Assembly (NCBI GenBank): GCA_022770345.1
Contig: JALEII010000060.1
Span: forward strand, 1-33,891
Length of the DNA stretch: 33,891 nucleotides
Reading direction: 5' to 3'
Source of the DNA: Clostridiales bacterium
Lineage (GTDB): Bacteria; Bacillota; Clostridia; Oscillospirales; Oscillospiraceae
The notes under the pieces were generated by a model. That model was not told the DNA's origin. It did no database searches and saw only the letters and a list, made by a program, of their open reading frames with translations. Of this stretch, positions 22,790 to 31,547 are shown one piece after another (position 1 is the first letter of the stretch; every line of letters begins with the position of its first letter). The translations under genes were made by a program, and so were the position numbers.

Positions 22790-23233
22790 TTAGGAACCTG
22801 CCAGAATGTCCGCCTTGATAACGCCCCTGGTCTCCCGCATCTCCCGGAGGAACTCCTCCAGCGGCACGTTCAACCCGATGGTCTCCGCCGAAATAGTCAC
22901 TACGGCGCAGCCGTTGGTGGGCACGATGGAGTTGATCGTCAGGATATTGGCCTGCCGCTGCGCAAACAGGTTCAGGATCAGAGAAAGCTGGCCCGGGGTA
23001 TCGTGCAGCAGCAACTGCAGGGTAATGACCCGGCCGTTCATCATGTTCTCAAAGGGCAGCACCATATCCCGGTACTTGTAAAATGCGCTGCGGCTGATCC
23101 CCACAATATGGGTCGCCTCGTTGACGGTCTTGGCCTCGCCGGTCTGGATCAGCTCCCGTGCCTGGGCCACCTTCAAAAAGATCTCCGGCAGTGCGGATGC
23201 TTCCACGATGTAGAACTTTGGATTCTTAGACAT
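22790..23233 (-). CDS. ACT domain-containing protein, PheB/UPF0735-like
   Basis: The protein has 147 residues. The N-terminal half has a helix-turn-helix-like segment with AKTVNEATHIVGISRSAFYKYRD. The C-terminal half is an ACT domain (about 70-145) with ITLQLLLHDTPGQLSLILNLFAQ and NILTINSIVPTNGCAVVTISAE. This arrangement matches PheB/UPF0735 proteins, often next to homoserine dehydrogenase or phenylalanine-pathway genes and thought to sense amino acids. ATG at 23233 has a CAGGAGG site and a promoter with an extended -10. It precedes the ACT-less aspartate kinase and could provide its regulation; this is inferred. Confidence 0.9.
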   Translation of the reverse strand: MSKNPKFYIVEASALPEIFLKVAQARELIQTGEAKTVNEATHIVGISRSAFYKYRDMVLPFENMMNGRVITLQLLLHDTPGQLSLILNLFAQRQANILTINSIVPTNGCAVVTISAETIGLNVPLEEFLREMRETRGVIKADILAGS

Positions 23234-23295
23234 ACGTCGCCTCCTGAAATTATTATTTGTTCATATTGTCCCACAGAGATGTTCATCTGCCAACC

Positions 23296-23323
23296 ATTGT
23301 ACCACACTTTTCCCGAAATGCAA
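23296..23323 (-). promoter_or_regulatory. Promoter of the ACT-domain gene, extended -10 type
   Basis: On the minus strand TTGCAT (23318-23323) and TGG-TACAAT (-10 at 23296-23301) are 16 bp apart. The leader to ATG at 23233 is about 55 nt. Confidence 0.5.
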
Positions 23324-23358
23324 GCCCTTTCGTCATTTTGTTTTTGGAGGTGAAGGAT

Positions 23359-24390
23359 TTGGCCCATTTTCCATGGCGGCGGACACTTGCCCTACTGTGT
23401 GTTTTTGGGGCAGCCTGGCTGGGGTTACGCTGGCTTTTCCCGCTGTTTCTTCCTTTTTTCCTGGGGGGTAGTCTGGCCTTGCTGGCGGAGCCTGCGGTGA
23501 AGTTTTTCTCCCGGAAAATGCCAAGGAGCTGGGCCTGTGTATTGGCAGTGAGCCTTTTGCTTCTGCTGCTGGCCGGACTTCTGGTGCTGCTGTGCTCGGC
23601 CATCGTGCGAAATCTGGGTCTGCTGGCGGGAGCCCTGCCGGACATGGAGCGCGCCGCCGCCGACGCTCTGTCCCTCCTTCGCTCCCGGCTAACCCTACTG
23701 GTGGAAAAGCTGCCGGAGAATTTGCAGTCCACAGCCCAACACAGCCTGTCCAGGCTCTTTGAAAGCGGAATGAATTTCACGGACGATGCAGTCCGGGCGC
23801 TGCCTGCCGTCATTACGGGCTTCCTGGGGGCCGTCTCCGGCAGTGCCTTGACCGTGGGCACCGGGGTCCTGTCCGCCTATATGATCTCCCTGCGGCGGCC
23901 GAAAATTCAGAAATGGTTGGCTCAGCGTTTTTCCCCGGAACGCCGGGAGGCCTTCCTGCTGCGGCTGGCACAAATTCGCAGCGTCGTTGGGGGCTGGCTC
24001 CGGGCGCAATCGGTGCTGCTGCTCCTGACGTTCACCATTGTCTCCGCCGGACTGCTGATTTTACGGATTCCCTATGCCCCCCTGTGGGCCGGGGGCGTGG
24101 CGCTGGTGGACGCTCTGCCGGTGCTGGGGTCCGGCACGGTACTGCTGCCCTGGGCCTTGATTTCTTTATTACAGGGGCATCTGCCCCGTGCTTTGGGCCT
24201 GCTGGCCACCTATGCCTGCGCCGCCCTGGCCCGCTCCACGTTGGAACCCCGGCTGGTTGGCCGCCATCTGGGGCTGGACCCCCTGGTGACGCTGGCCTGC
24301 CTGTATCTGGGCTACCGGCTCTGGGGCTTCGCCGGGCTGATTCTCTCCCCCATGCTGGGAAGCATCGCCATGGAACTGGCCCGAAACTGA
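23359..24390 (+). CDS. AI-2E family transporter / YtvI-like membrane protein
   Basis: The protein has 343 residues with about seven or eight membrane segments. The hydrophobic N-terminal pair spans about 7-41 and the conserved C-terminal block includes PYAPLWAGGVALVDALPVLGSGTVLLPWALISLL and GLILSPMLGSIAMEL. The family includes the autoinducer-2 exporter TqsA, Na/H-type exchangers and sporulation protein YtvI; in this spore former the YtvI group is likely. The start is TTG at 23359, 8 bp from a GGAGGTGA site; the track start lies upstream in the divergent promoter region. It is divergent from the ACT-domain gene and 75 bp before recJ. Confidence 0.9.
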   Translation: MAHFPWRRTLALLCVFGAAWLGLRWLFPLFLPFFLGGSLALLAEPAVKFFSRKMPRSWACVLAVSLLLLLLAGLLVLLCSAIVRNLGLLAGALPDMERAAADALSLLRSRLTLLVEKLPENLQSTAQHSLSRLFESGMNFTDDAVRALPAVITGFLGAVSGSALTVGTGVLSAYMISLRRPKIQKWLAQRFSPERREAFLLRLAQIRSVVGGWLRAQSVLLLLTFTIVSAGLLILRIPYAPLWAGGVALVDALPVLGSGTVLLPWALISLLQGHLPRALGLLATYACAALARSTLEPRLVGRHLGLDPLVTLACLYLGYRLWGFAGLILSPMLGSIAMELARN

Positions 24391-24408
24391 AAATTTACGA
24401 TTTTCCTA

Positions 24409-24437
24409 TTGTGCATCCCCCGGCTTTTTGCTATAAT
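24409..24437 (+). promoter_or_regulatory. Promoter of recJ
   Basis: TTGTGC (24409-24414) and TATAAT (24432-24437) are 17 bp apart. The predicted transcript starts about 15-20 nt before the first usable ATG. Confidence 0.5.
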
Positions 24438-24459
24438 TAGGAGAAAAGCTGTTTATTGG

Positions 24460-26514
24460 ATGTGCATGAACTTGAAATACGGGATTTGGAATGTATCGAC
24501 ACCGAGAATAGACAATGTAAACGCCCTGTCCGCCGGTGGCTACGCCCCCCTGGCGGCCATGGTCCTTTCCGCGCGGGGCATCGGTTCTACGGCCCAGGCG
24601 GCTGGTTATCTTGGCTCCAACGCTCCTCTGGAGGACCCCTTCGCAATGACGGACATGGACAAGGCCGTGAACCGGGTGGGCCTGGCCCTGGCCAAGGGCG
24701 AAACCATTGCCGTATTCGGCGACTATGACGTAGACGGCATCACCGCCACCTGCTTGCTGACGGATTTCCTCCGGCGCATGGGGGGCAAGGTCGTCAGCTA
24801 TATCCCCGGCCGGTTGGAGGAAGGCTACGGGCTGAACCCCATTGCAATCTCCTACCTCCGCGACCAGGGAGTGTCCCTCATCGTCACCGTGGACTGCGGC
24901 ATCACCGCCGTGGCCGAGGCGAAGCTGTGCCGTGAGCAGGGCATGGACCTGGTCATCACCGATCACCACGTCTGCAAGGCGGAATTGCCCCAGGCCGTGG
25001 CCGTAGTGGACCCCCACCGGCCCGGTGACGGCTACCCTCACCAGAATCTTTCCGGCGTGGGCGTAGCCTTCAAGCTGGCCTCTGCCATCTGGGGCAGTCA
25101 GGAAAAGGCATTGGAAGCCTACGCGGACTTCGTATGCCTGGGCACTGTGGCAGACGTGATGCTGCTGCAGGGAGAAAACCGAACCTTCGTGAGCCACGGG
25201 CTGGACGCTCTGGCCCACACGAAACGTCCGGGGCTGGCGGCGCTGATGAAAGAGGCGGGCTGCGACCCAGCCGCCCTGTCCGCCACGTCCATCGGCTTCG
25301 TACTGGCCCCCCGGATCAACGCCGCAGGCCGCATGGGCAAAATTCAAGTGGCCGTGGACCTGTTCCTCAGCACGGACCCGGTCCAGGCGGAAAAGCTTGC
25401 AAAAGAGTTATGTCAAATGAACGCACAGCGGCAGGCCATCGAGCAGGAGATTTACCGGCAGGCCATTTCCATGCTGCCCACGGACCAGACGCCGAAAGCC
25501 ATTGTGCTGGCGGAAGAAAGCTGGCATCAGGGCGTCGTGGGCATCGTGGCCAGCCGCATTGCAGAGGAATTCTGCTGCCCCACGGTCCTCATTTGTCTGG
25601 ACGGGGAGCATGGCAAGGCCAGCTCCCGCAGCTACGGGGGCTTCAACCTATTCGCCTCCCTGACGGAGTTGGCCCCGCTGCTGGAAAGCTACGGCGGCCA
25701 CGAACTGGCGGCAGGCTTCACCATCCCCCGGAAAAACATCCCGAAATTCCGGCAGGAGCTTTGCCGTCTGGCGGAAGACTATTACCTGGACGGCACCCCT
25801 CAGACCACCTTGCAGGTGGACTGCGCCGTGGAGCCGGAGCTGCTGACCATTCCGAATATTGACGCCCTGCAGGTCCTGGAACCCTGCGGCAACGGCTGCC
25901 CCAAGCCGGTGCTGATGCTCACGGGCCTGACGCTGGAACACATCCAGCGCGTGGGCAACGGACGGCATCTGCGGCTGCGGCTGAGCCGGGGCCGGTTCGT
26001 CCTGAACGCTATTTATTTCTCCGTCCAGCAGGAGGGCGACAGCTTCCGGGAGGGCGATCTGGTGGACGTGGCCTTCACCCCTCAGGTCAACGAGTTCCGG
26101 GGAAACCGCAGCGTGCAGTTGAACGTAGTGGACATCCGTCCGGCCTGCCCGGTGGAATGCTGCCAGGAGCTGTGCGACTACCGGGCCATGCGCTCCGGCC
26201 GTCTCACGGCGGAGGGGGCCGAGCGGCTGCTGCCGGACCGAAAAATTCAGGGAGCCGTGTGGCGCTACATCGCCGCCGATCCGATGCTGAAAGACACCCC
26301 CTGCTGCCTGTGCCGGAAGATCGTCCGGAAATACGGCATTCCGATGAGCCTTGGGCAGATGCTGACGTGTCTCGATATGTTCGCAGACGTGGGCCTTCTG
26401 GCCCTGGAGCGGCAAAACAAATACATCCTGGTCCGACCTCTGCCGGTGACGCAGAAAGCGGACCTTACCAAAAGTGAAACCATGCAGCTTCTGCTGCGTG
26501 TGAAAGAGAAGTGA
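24460..26514 (+). CDS. recJ: Single-stranded-DNA-specific exonuclease RecJ
   Basis: The protein has 684 residues and degrades single-stranded DNA 5' to 3' in recombination and mismatch repair. DHH-family motifs are AVFGDYDVDGIT (Asp at 88-92), VTVDCGI, ITDHHVCK (168-170) and APRINAAGRMG. The DHHA1 part has KASSRSYGGFNLFASL and YGGHELAAGF. A further C-terminal region of about 180 residues follows the OB-like domain. The start is uncertain: ATG at 24460 or 24466 fits the promoter, but the nearest purine-rich site (AGGAG) is about 15 bp away. It is 10 bp before rel; recJ-rel order is common in Firmicutes. Confidence 0.96.
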   Translation: MCMNLKYGIWNVSTPRIDNVNALSAGGYAPLAAMVLSARGIGSTAQAAGYLGSNAPLEDPFAMTDMDKAVNRVGLALAKGETIAVFGDYDVDGITATCLLTDFLRRMGGKVVSYIPGRLEEGYGLNPIAISYLRDQGVSLIVTVDCGITAVAEAKLCREQGMDLVITDHHVCKAELPQAVAVVDPHRPGDGYPHQNLSGVGVAFKLASAIWGSQEKALEAYADFVCLGTVADVMLLQGENRTFVSHGLDALAHTKRPGLAALMKEAGCDPAALSATSIGFVLAPRINAAGRMGKIQVAVDLFLSTDPVQAEKLAKELCQMNAQRQAIEQEIYRQAISMLPTDQTPKAIVLAEESWHQGVVGIVASRIAEEFCCPTVLICLDGEHGKASSRSYGGFNLFASLTELAPLLESYGGHELAAGFTIPRKNIPKFRQELCRLAEDYYLDGTPQTTLQVDCAVEPELLTIPNIDALQVLEPCGNGCPKPVLMLTGLTLEHIQRVGNGRHLRLRLSRGRFVLNAIYFSVQQEGDSFREGDLVDVAFTPQVNEFRGNRSVQLNVVDIRPACPVECCQELCDYRAMRSGRLTAEGAERLLPDRKIQGAVWRYIAADPMLKDTPCCLCRKIVRKYGIPMSLGQMLTCLDMFADVGLLALERQNKYILVRPLPVTQKADLTKSETMQLLLRVKEK

Positions 26515-26524
26515 ATTTTCCCCT

Positions 26525-28717
26525 ATGGAGACCTTTGCAGAACATTATCAATCCATGATGGACACCATTCAGCGCTGTATGCCCGGTGCCGACTTGGAGA
26601 TCATCGACCGGGCCGTGGAATTCGCCCGGGAAAAACATAAAAATCAGGTCCGCCGGGACGGCTCCCCGTACATCATCCATCCTCTGGCCGTGGCGGAGAT
26701 CGTGGCGGAAATGGGGCTGGACACCGATGCCATTCTGGGAGCCCTGCTTCACGACTGCATCGAGGATACCGACACCTCCCACGACGACATTGCCCGGCTT
26801 TTCGGCACGACCACTGCCGAGCTGGTGGAGGGCGTTACCAAACTGACCCGCGCCAACTTTTCCAGCACCGAGCAGGAGCAGATGGAGAACCTGCGGAAGA
26901 TGTTCATGGCCATGAGCAAGGACATCCGGGTGGTGCTTATTAAAATCGCCGACCGGCTCCACAATATGCGGACCATGCAGTATCAGTCCCCGGCCAAACA
27001 AATCCTCAAGTGCCGGGAGACCATGGATATTTACGCTCCCCTGGCTCACCGGCTTGGTATGCAGAAGATCAAGTGGGAATTGGAGGATATTTCCCTCAAG
27101 TACCTGGAGCCCCAGGCTTACGAGGAAATTATGAGCTACCTGAACTCCCGCCGGGAGCAGGACGAAGCCTTCATGCGCTCCATTCAGGAGAAAATTTCCG
27201 GGCGGCTCAACGCCGTGGGCATCAAAAATACGACTTACGGCCGTATCAAGCACGTCTATTCCATTTACCGGAAAATGCAGGCCCAGGGCAAGTCTCTGGA
27301 TGAACTTTACGACCTGTACGCTTTCCGGGTCATCGTGGATTCCATGCCGGACTGCTATAATGTGCTGGGCCACATCCACGACCTGTTCAGCCTGGTGCCG
27401 GGTCGGTTCAAGGATTACATCTCCACCCCCAAGCCCAATATGTACCAGAGCCTGCACACCACCGTCATCGGCTCCCAGGGCATCCCCTTTGAAGTGCAGA
27501 TTCGGACCTGGGAAATGCACGAGACCGCCGAATACGGCATTGCCGCCCACTGGAAATACAAGCAGCACTCCGGGGCGGGCAGCGAGAAAGATTTTGAGTG
27601 GGTCCGCCGTCTGCTGGAAAGCCAGCAGGACACCGATGCGGAGGATTACGTTCATTCCCTGAAAATCGACATGTTCGACGACGAGGTGTTCGTCTTTACC
27701 CCCAAGGGCCGCATTGTCTCCCTGCCCGCCGGGTCCACCCCCATCGACTTTGCCTACGCCATCCATTCCGGGGTGGGCAACGCCATGGTGGGGGCCAAGG
27801 TCAACAATCGCATCGCCAATATCGATACCCCCCTGCAAAATGGCGACATTGTGGAGGTGCTGACCTCAAAGTCCGCCAAGGGTCCCAGCCGGGACTGGCT
27901 GCTGCTGTGCAAGAGCAATCAGGCCCGGACGAAAATCAAGCAGTGGTTCAAGAAGGAGAAGCGGGAGGAAAATATCCTCCACGGCAAGGCCAGCTTTGAA
28001 TCCGAAATGAAGCGGCTGCAGCTGCCCCTCTCCGCCCTGAACGATGCCGACCTGTCGGCGCAGCTTCTGAAGAAGCTGTCCTTTGACAGCTGGGACGATA
28101 TGTATGCCGCCATCGGCTACGGCGGTCTCACCGCCACCAAGGCCGTTGGCCGCATCCGCGACGACGTGACCAAGGCCCTGAAGGCCCAGGCTGCGGACAA
28201 GTCCCCTCAGAGTCCCCTGAAGCTGAATCCGGATTCCGCTGCCGTGAAGCAGAACCGCCACGCCGTCAACGGCGTCATCGTGGAGGACATCGATTCCTGC
28301 ATGATCAAATTTTCCAAGTGCTGCACCCCCGTGCCGGGAGACGCCATCGTGGGCTTCATCACCAAGGGCTTCGGCGTATCCATTCACCGAGCCGACTGCC
28401 CCAACGCTGCCCAGCGGGATGACCCCCGGCAATCCGCCCGCTGGGTCCGGGTCCGCTGGGCCAATGCCGAGGAGCAGCCCTTCGAGACCACACTGGAGCT
28501 GGACTGCATTACCCGGGACGGCCTGCTGCTGGACTTCGCCACCGCTATGACCACCGCCCGTGTCCGGGTAAAAGAACTCAACGGCAAGGACCTGCCCGGC
28601 GGCCGGAGCGTCTTTACCGTCCGCTTCGAGGTCAAGAACGTGTCGGAGCTGAACGCCATCCGCAACCGCCTGCTGAGCATCCCCGATGTGGTGGGTGCCC
28701 GGCGTGGTTCCAATTAA
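26525..28717 (+). CDS. rel: Bifunctional (p)ppGpp synthetase/hydrolase Rel
   Basis: The protein has 730 residues and makes and degrades the alarmone (p)ppGpp. The HD hydrolase domain has HDCIEDT (76-82) and DRLHNMRT. The synthetase domain has GRIKHVYSIYRK (239-250), YDLYAFRVIV and PNMYQSLHTTV. RFKD at 294-297 is the RXKD motif of bifunctional enzymes, not the EXDD of RelA. A TGS domain (VFVFTPKGRIVSLPAGSTPIDFAYAIHSGVG) and C-terminal ACT domain (about 650-730) follow. There is no good Shine-Dalgarno site before ATG at 26525 (only GAGAAG overlapping the recJ end), so translation may be coupled to recJ. Confidence 0.97.
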   Translation: METFAEHYQSMMDTIQRCMPGADLEIIDRAVEFAREKHKNQVRRDGSPYIIHPLAVAEIVAEMGLDTDAILGALLHDCIEDTDTSHDDIARLFGTTTAELVEGVTKLTRANFSSTEQEQMENLRKMFMAMSKDIRVVLIKIADRLHNMRTMQYQSPAKQILKCRETMDIYAPLAHRLGMQKIKWELEDISLKYLEPQAYEEIMSYLNSRREQDEAFMRSIQEKISGRLNAVGIKNTTYGRIKHVYSIYRKMQAQGKSLDELYDLYAFRVIVDSMPDCYNVLGHIHDLFSLVPGRFKDYISTPKPNMYQSLHTTVIGSQGIPFEVQIRTWEMHETAEYGIAAHWKYKQHSGAGSEKDFEWVRRLLESQQDTDAEDYVHSLKIDMFDDEVFVFTPKGRIVSLPAGSTPIDFAYAIHSGVGNAMVGAKVNNRIANIDTPLQNGDIVEVLTSKSAKGPSRDWLLLCKSNQARTKIKQWFKKEKREENILHGKASFESEMKRLQLPLSALNDADLSAQLLKKLSFDSWDDMYAAIGYGGLTATKAVGRIRDDVTKALKAQAADKSPQSPLKLNPDSAAVKQNRHAVNGVIVEDIDSCMIKFSKCCTPVPGDAIVGFITKGFGVSIHRADCPNAAQRDDPRQSARWVRVRWANAEEQPFETTLELDCITRDGLLLDFATAMTTARVRVKELNGKDLPGGRSVFTVRFEVKNVSELNAIRNRLLSIPDVVGARRGSN

Positions 28718-28762
28718 ATTTCCCAGAAAATTTTACAAAAATAGTATCAGGAGGACAAGAAT

Positions 28763-28996
28763 ATGCTGAAACTTTATACCCGAAAGCTGAAAAAGGCCTG
28801 GGAGGACACCGCTACCCCCATCACCGTGAACAAGCGGGAAATGATCCTGGAGTTCGCCCTGTGCGCCCTGACCGGTGTCGTCGTCGGGATGCTGGTGAGC
28901 CCCCGGAAAAACCAGACCTTCGGCTCTTATAACACCGGCGCCGTGAACAACAACACCCAACCTCTGGCCGCCGCCGACAGCGACGAGGAAGCCTGA
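28763..28996 (+). CDS. Small single-span membrane protein, unidentified
   Basis: The protein has 77 residues. A basic N-terminus (LKLYTRKLKKAW) is followed by one membrane segment (about 29-46, ILEFALCALTGVVVGMLV), then a polar Asn/Thr tail ending in acidic residues. It has a CAGGAGG site and its TGA stop overlaps the dtd start by one base. It was not recognised; small membrane proteins at this place seem tied to the rel-dtd operon. Confidence 0.75.
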   Translation: MLKLYTRKLKKAWEDTATPITVNKREMILEFALCALTGVVVGMLVSPRKNQTFGSYNTGAVNNNTQPLAAADSDEEA

Positions 28997-29472
28997 TGCG
29001 GGCGGTCCTGACCCGTGTCCGCTCCGCCAGCGTGACCATCGCCGGGGAAACCGTCGGCTCCATTGGCCGGGGCTATCTCATCCTGCTGGGGGTGGGTCCC
29101 GGAGATACCCCTGAAATTTGCCGGTATCTGGCGGAAAAGGCTCTTTCCCTCCGGCTTTTTGAGGACGAAAACAGCAAAATGAACCTGGGGCTGGACCAGG
29201 TGGAGGGCCACGTGCTGGTGGTAAGCCAGTTCACCCTGTACGGCAACTGCCGCAAGGGACGCCGCCCCAGCTTCACCGGTGCCGCCGACCCGGAGCTTGG
29301 CAATCTGCTCTATGAGCAATTCCTTTCCGACTGTGCCGATCTGGGTTATCCGCCCCAGCACGGCCGCTTCGGAGCGGATATGCTGGTGGCCTCGGAAAAC
29401 GACGGCCCCGTGACCATTCTTTTGGATACGGAGGAACTTCTGGGCAGTCCCAGGAGAGAACACCATGATTGA
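28996..29472 (+). CDS. dtd: D-aminoacyl-tRNA deacylase
   Basis: The protein has 158 residues and removes D-amino acids (and glycine from tRNA-Ala) from tRNAs. MRAVLTRVRSASVTI is the family start. SQFTLYGNCRKGRRPSF (about 77-93) and the Gly-cisPro motif ENDGPVTI (about 134-141) form the active site. The last residues run on to GSPRREHHD and overlap the next gene by 8 bp. Overlapping starts and the rel context indicate one operon. Confidence 0.96.
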   Translation: MRAVLTRVRSASVTIAGETVGSIGRGYLILLGVGPGDTPEICRYLAEKALSLRLFEDENSKMNLGLDQVEGHVLVVSQFTLYGNCRKGRRPSFTGAADPELGNLLYEQFLSDCADLGYPPQHGRFGADMLVASENDGPVTILLDTEELLGSPRREHHD

Positions 29473-30103
29473 AATAGAAAAACTGCGGGTGGGGGATTAC
29501 TCCGTCAACTGCTACATTGTCCATGAAAGCGCTCGGAAAGACTGCGTGTTGGTGGACCCGGGCTACGAACCGGAACACATTTTGCATCATCTGGCCGAAG
29601 AAAATTTAACGCCCGGGGCAATTTTGCTGACCCACGCCCATTTTGACCACATCGGCGGGGTCTGCCCCATTGTGGCGGCCACCGGTGTGCCGGTTTATCT
29701 TGGCCCCGAAGCAACAGACCTGCCGGATTGGCTCATGCGGGGCTACGCACTGCCCGGTGAGGACGAAGAAAACCGGGCAAATCGGAAGCTTTTGCCGGAG
29801 GAACTGCACATTCTCAGAGAAGGGGACAAAATCTCTCTCGCCGGAATCGAATTTTCCGTATTGGAAACGCCCGGCCACGCCGTTGGGAGCCTGTGCTACC
29901 TGTGTGGGGACAATATGCTCTCCGGGGATACGCTGTTCTGCGGGACATACGGTCGCACGGACCTGCCCGGCGGCAGCCCGGCGGATATGGTCCGGTCTTT
30001 GGCAAAATTAAAGGCCCTGCCAGGGGATTACAATGTCTATCCCGGCCACGGGGAGATCACCACCCTGGCCCGGGAGCGGGACACCAATCCCGGCATGGCA
30101 TAA
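29465..30103 (+). CDS. MBL-fold metallo-hydrolase (glyoxalase II-like)
   Basis: The protein has 212 residues. The metal motif THAHFDHIGG (His57, His59, Asp61, His62), the ETPGHAVGSLCYL segment, GDTLFCGTYGRTDLPGG and VYPGHGEITTLARERDTNPG match the YcbL-type hydroxyacylglutathione-hydrolase-like group. The metal ligands are complete. Its substrate is unknown; Firmicutes usually lack glutathione. ATG at 29465 has a GGAGAG site and overlaps dtd by 8 bp; hemZ follows after 12 bp. This order is common in Clostridia. Confidence 0.95.
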   Translation: MIEIEKLRVGDYSVNCYIVHESARKDCVLVDPGYEPEHILHHLAEENLTPGAILLTHAHFDHIGGVCPIVAATGVPVYLGPEATDLPDWLMRGYALPGEDEENRANRKLLPEELHILREGDKISLAGIEFSVLETPGHAVGSLCYLCGDNMLSGDTLFCGTYGRTDLPGGSPADMVRSLAKLKALPGDYNVYPGHGEITTLARERDTNPGMA

Positions 30104-30115
30104 AAGGAGCGAACC

Positions 30116-31540
30116 ATGGAACTGATCCTGTGCGGCCACGAGGACCGCTATGCCGTGGAGCAGCTGTGTCTGTCCCTGTTCCCCCAGGGGACGGAGGGCA
30201 AGGCCGTCAGCGCCCTTCACCGGGGCAAGACCTGGCTCACCGCCGTGACCACCATCACCATCGGCGAAAAATGCGAGAAAAATATCCGGCGCCTGCGGGC
30301 AAGCACCGAAACGGTCCCCCTGCGGCGGCAGCTTTTGCAGCAGAGCTTCTATCTGGCGGCTCTGCCCCATTTGCAGAAAGTCCCCGTCTGGGGGGCATTG
30401 GCCGGGGTCCGGCCCACCAAGCTGACCACCCGAATGCTCTTGCAGGGGCTTTCCCTGGAGGAAGCCGCCAAAAAGATGGAAAAGGACTACTTCGTCACCC
30501 CGGAGCGGGCAAGATTGGCGGTAGACTGTTCTCTCTCCACCAAGGCTTTTACGGAAAAACTGACCCCAAATGATATTTCTCTCTATGTGGGCATTCCCTT
30601 TTGCCCCACCCGCTGCGCCTATTGCAGCTTCGTGAGCCGCACCACCGGCCGCAGCGGTGGTCTGCTTGAGCCTTATCTGGACGCCCTGGAGCAGGAGATC
30701 GTCCTGACAGGAAAATTGCTGGCAAATTCTCCCTTCCGCCTTCGTACCCTGTACATAGGCGGCGGCACCCCCACCACCCTGTCGGCTGCGCAGCTGACCC
30801 GGCTCATAACGGCGCTGAAAACGCACCTGGACCTGTCGGAATGTCTGGAATTCACCGTGGAGGGCGGTCGCCCAGACACGCTGGACCCGGAAAAGCTGCA
30901 GGCGCTACGCTCCTTGGGCGTAAACCGCATGAGCATCAACCCCCAGTCCCTGCAGGAACCGGTGCTGAAGGCCTGCGGCCGCCCCCATACGGCGGCGGAC
31001 ATTTTCCGGGTCTATGACGAAGCCGTTCAGGCGGGCTTTGCGGACATCAACATGGACCTGATTGCAGGGCTTCCGCAGGATGATTTTGAGGGCTTCCGCC
31101 GTTCCCTGGACGGAGTAGCCGCCCTGCACCCCGCCAATATCACCGTCCACACCCTGGCCCTGAAAAAGGATGCGGACCTTTTCGACCATCGTCAGGGGCT
31201 TTCCTCCCCGGAGGAGGTGGCCCGGATGGTGGACTATGCCGAAGAGACGTTGCGCTCTCTGGGCTATCGGCCCTATTACCTGTACCGGCAGAAATATATG
31301 TCCGGCAGCTTTGAAAATGTGGGCTGGAGCCGGGACGGGAAGGACTGCCTGTACAATATCGCCATGATGGAAGAACTGCACACCATCGTTTCTCTGGGCG
31401 GCGGAGGCATTACGAAACGGAACCTGCCGAACGGAAAGCTGGTCCGCTTCCCTAACCCCAAATTCCCGGAGCAATACATTTCCCAGCTGGAGGAGGTCCT
31501 CGCCCACAAAGAGGAGCTGTTCCGGCAGATGAAAGGATGA
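30116..31540 (+). CDS. hemZ: Coproporphyrinogen dehydrogenase HemZ-like radical SAM protein
   Basis: The protein has 474 residues. After an N-terminal region of about 155 residues specific to HemZ (GVRPTKLTTRMLLQG is typical), the radical SAM domain has YVGIPFCPTRCAYCSF with Cys163, Cys167 and Cys170 as iron-sulfur ligands. TLYIGGGTPTTLSAAQL and FADINMDLIAGLPQDD follow. It is annotated as oxygen-independent coproporphyrinogen oxidation, but no other heme gene is in the window; HemZ-group members can also carry heme or have different roles. AAAGGAG precedes ATG at 30116. It ends 7 bp before the amidohydrolase start. Confidence 0.94.
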   Translation: MELILCGHEDRYAVEQLCLSLFPQGTEGKAVSALHRGKTWLTAVTTITIGEKCEKNIRRLRASTETVPLRRQLLQQSFYLAALPHLQKVPVWGALAGVRPTKLTTRMLLQGLSLEEAAKKMEKDYFVTPERARLAVDCSLSTKAFTEKLTPNDISLYVGIPFCPTRCAYCSFVSRTTGRSGGLLEPYLDALEQEIVLTGKLLANSPFRLRTLYIGGGTPTTLSAAQLTRLITALKTHLDLSECLEFTVEGGRPDTLDPEKLQALRSLGVNRMSINPQSLQEPVLKACGRPHTAADIFRVYDEAVQAGFADINMDLIAGLPQDDFEGFRRSLDGVAALHPANITVHTLALKKDADLFDHRQGLSSPEEVARMVDYAEETLRSLGYRPYYLYRQKYMSGSFENVGWSRDGKDCLYNIAMMEELHTIVSLGGGGITKRNLPNGKLVRFPNPKFPEQYISQLEEVLAHKEELFRQMKG

Positions 31541-31547
31541 TTATTTT

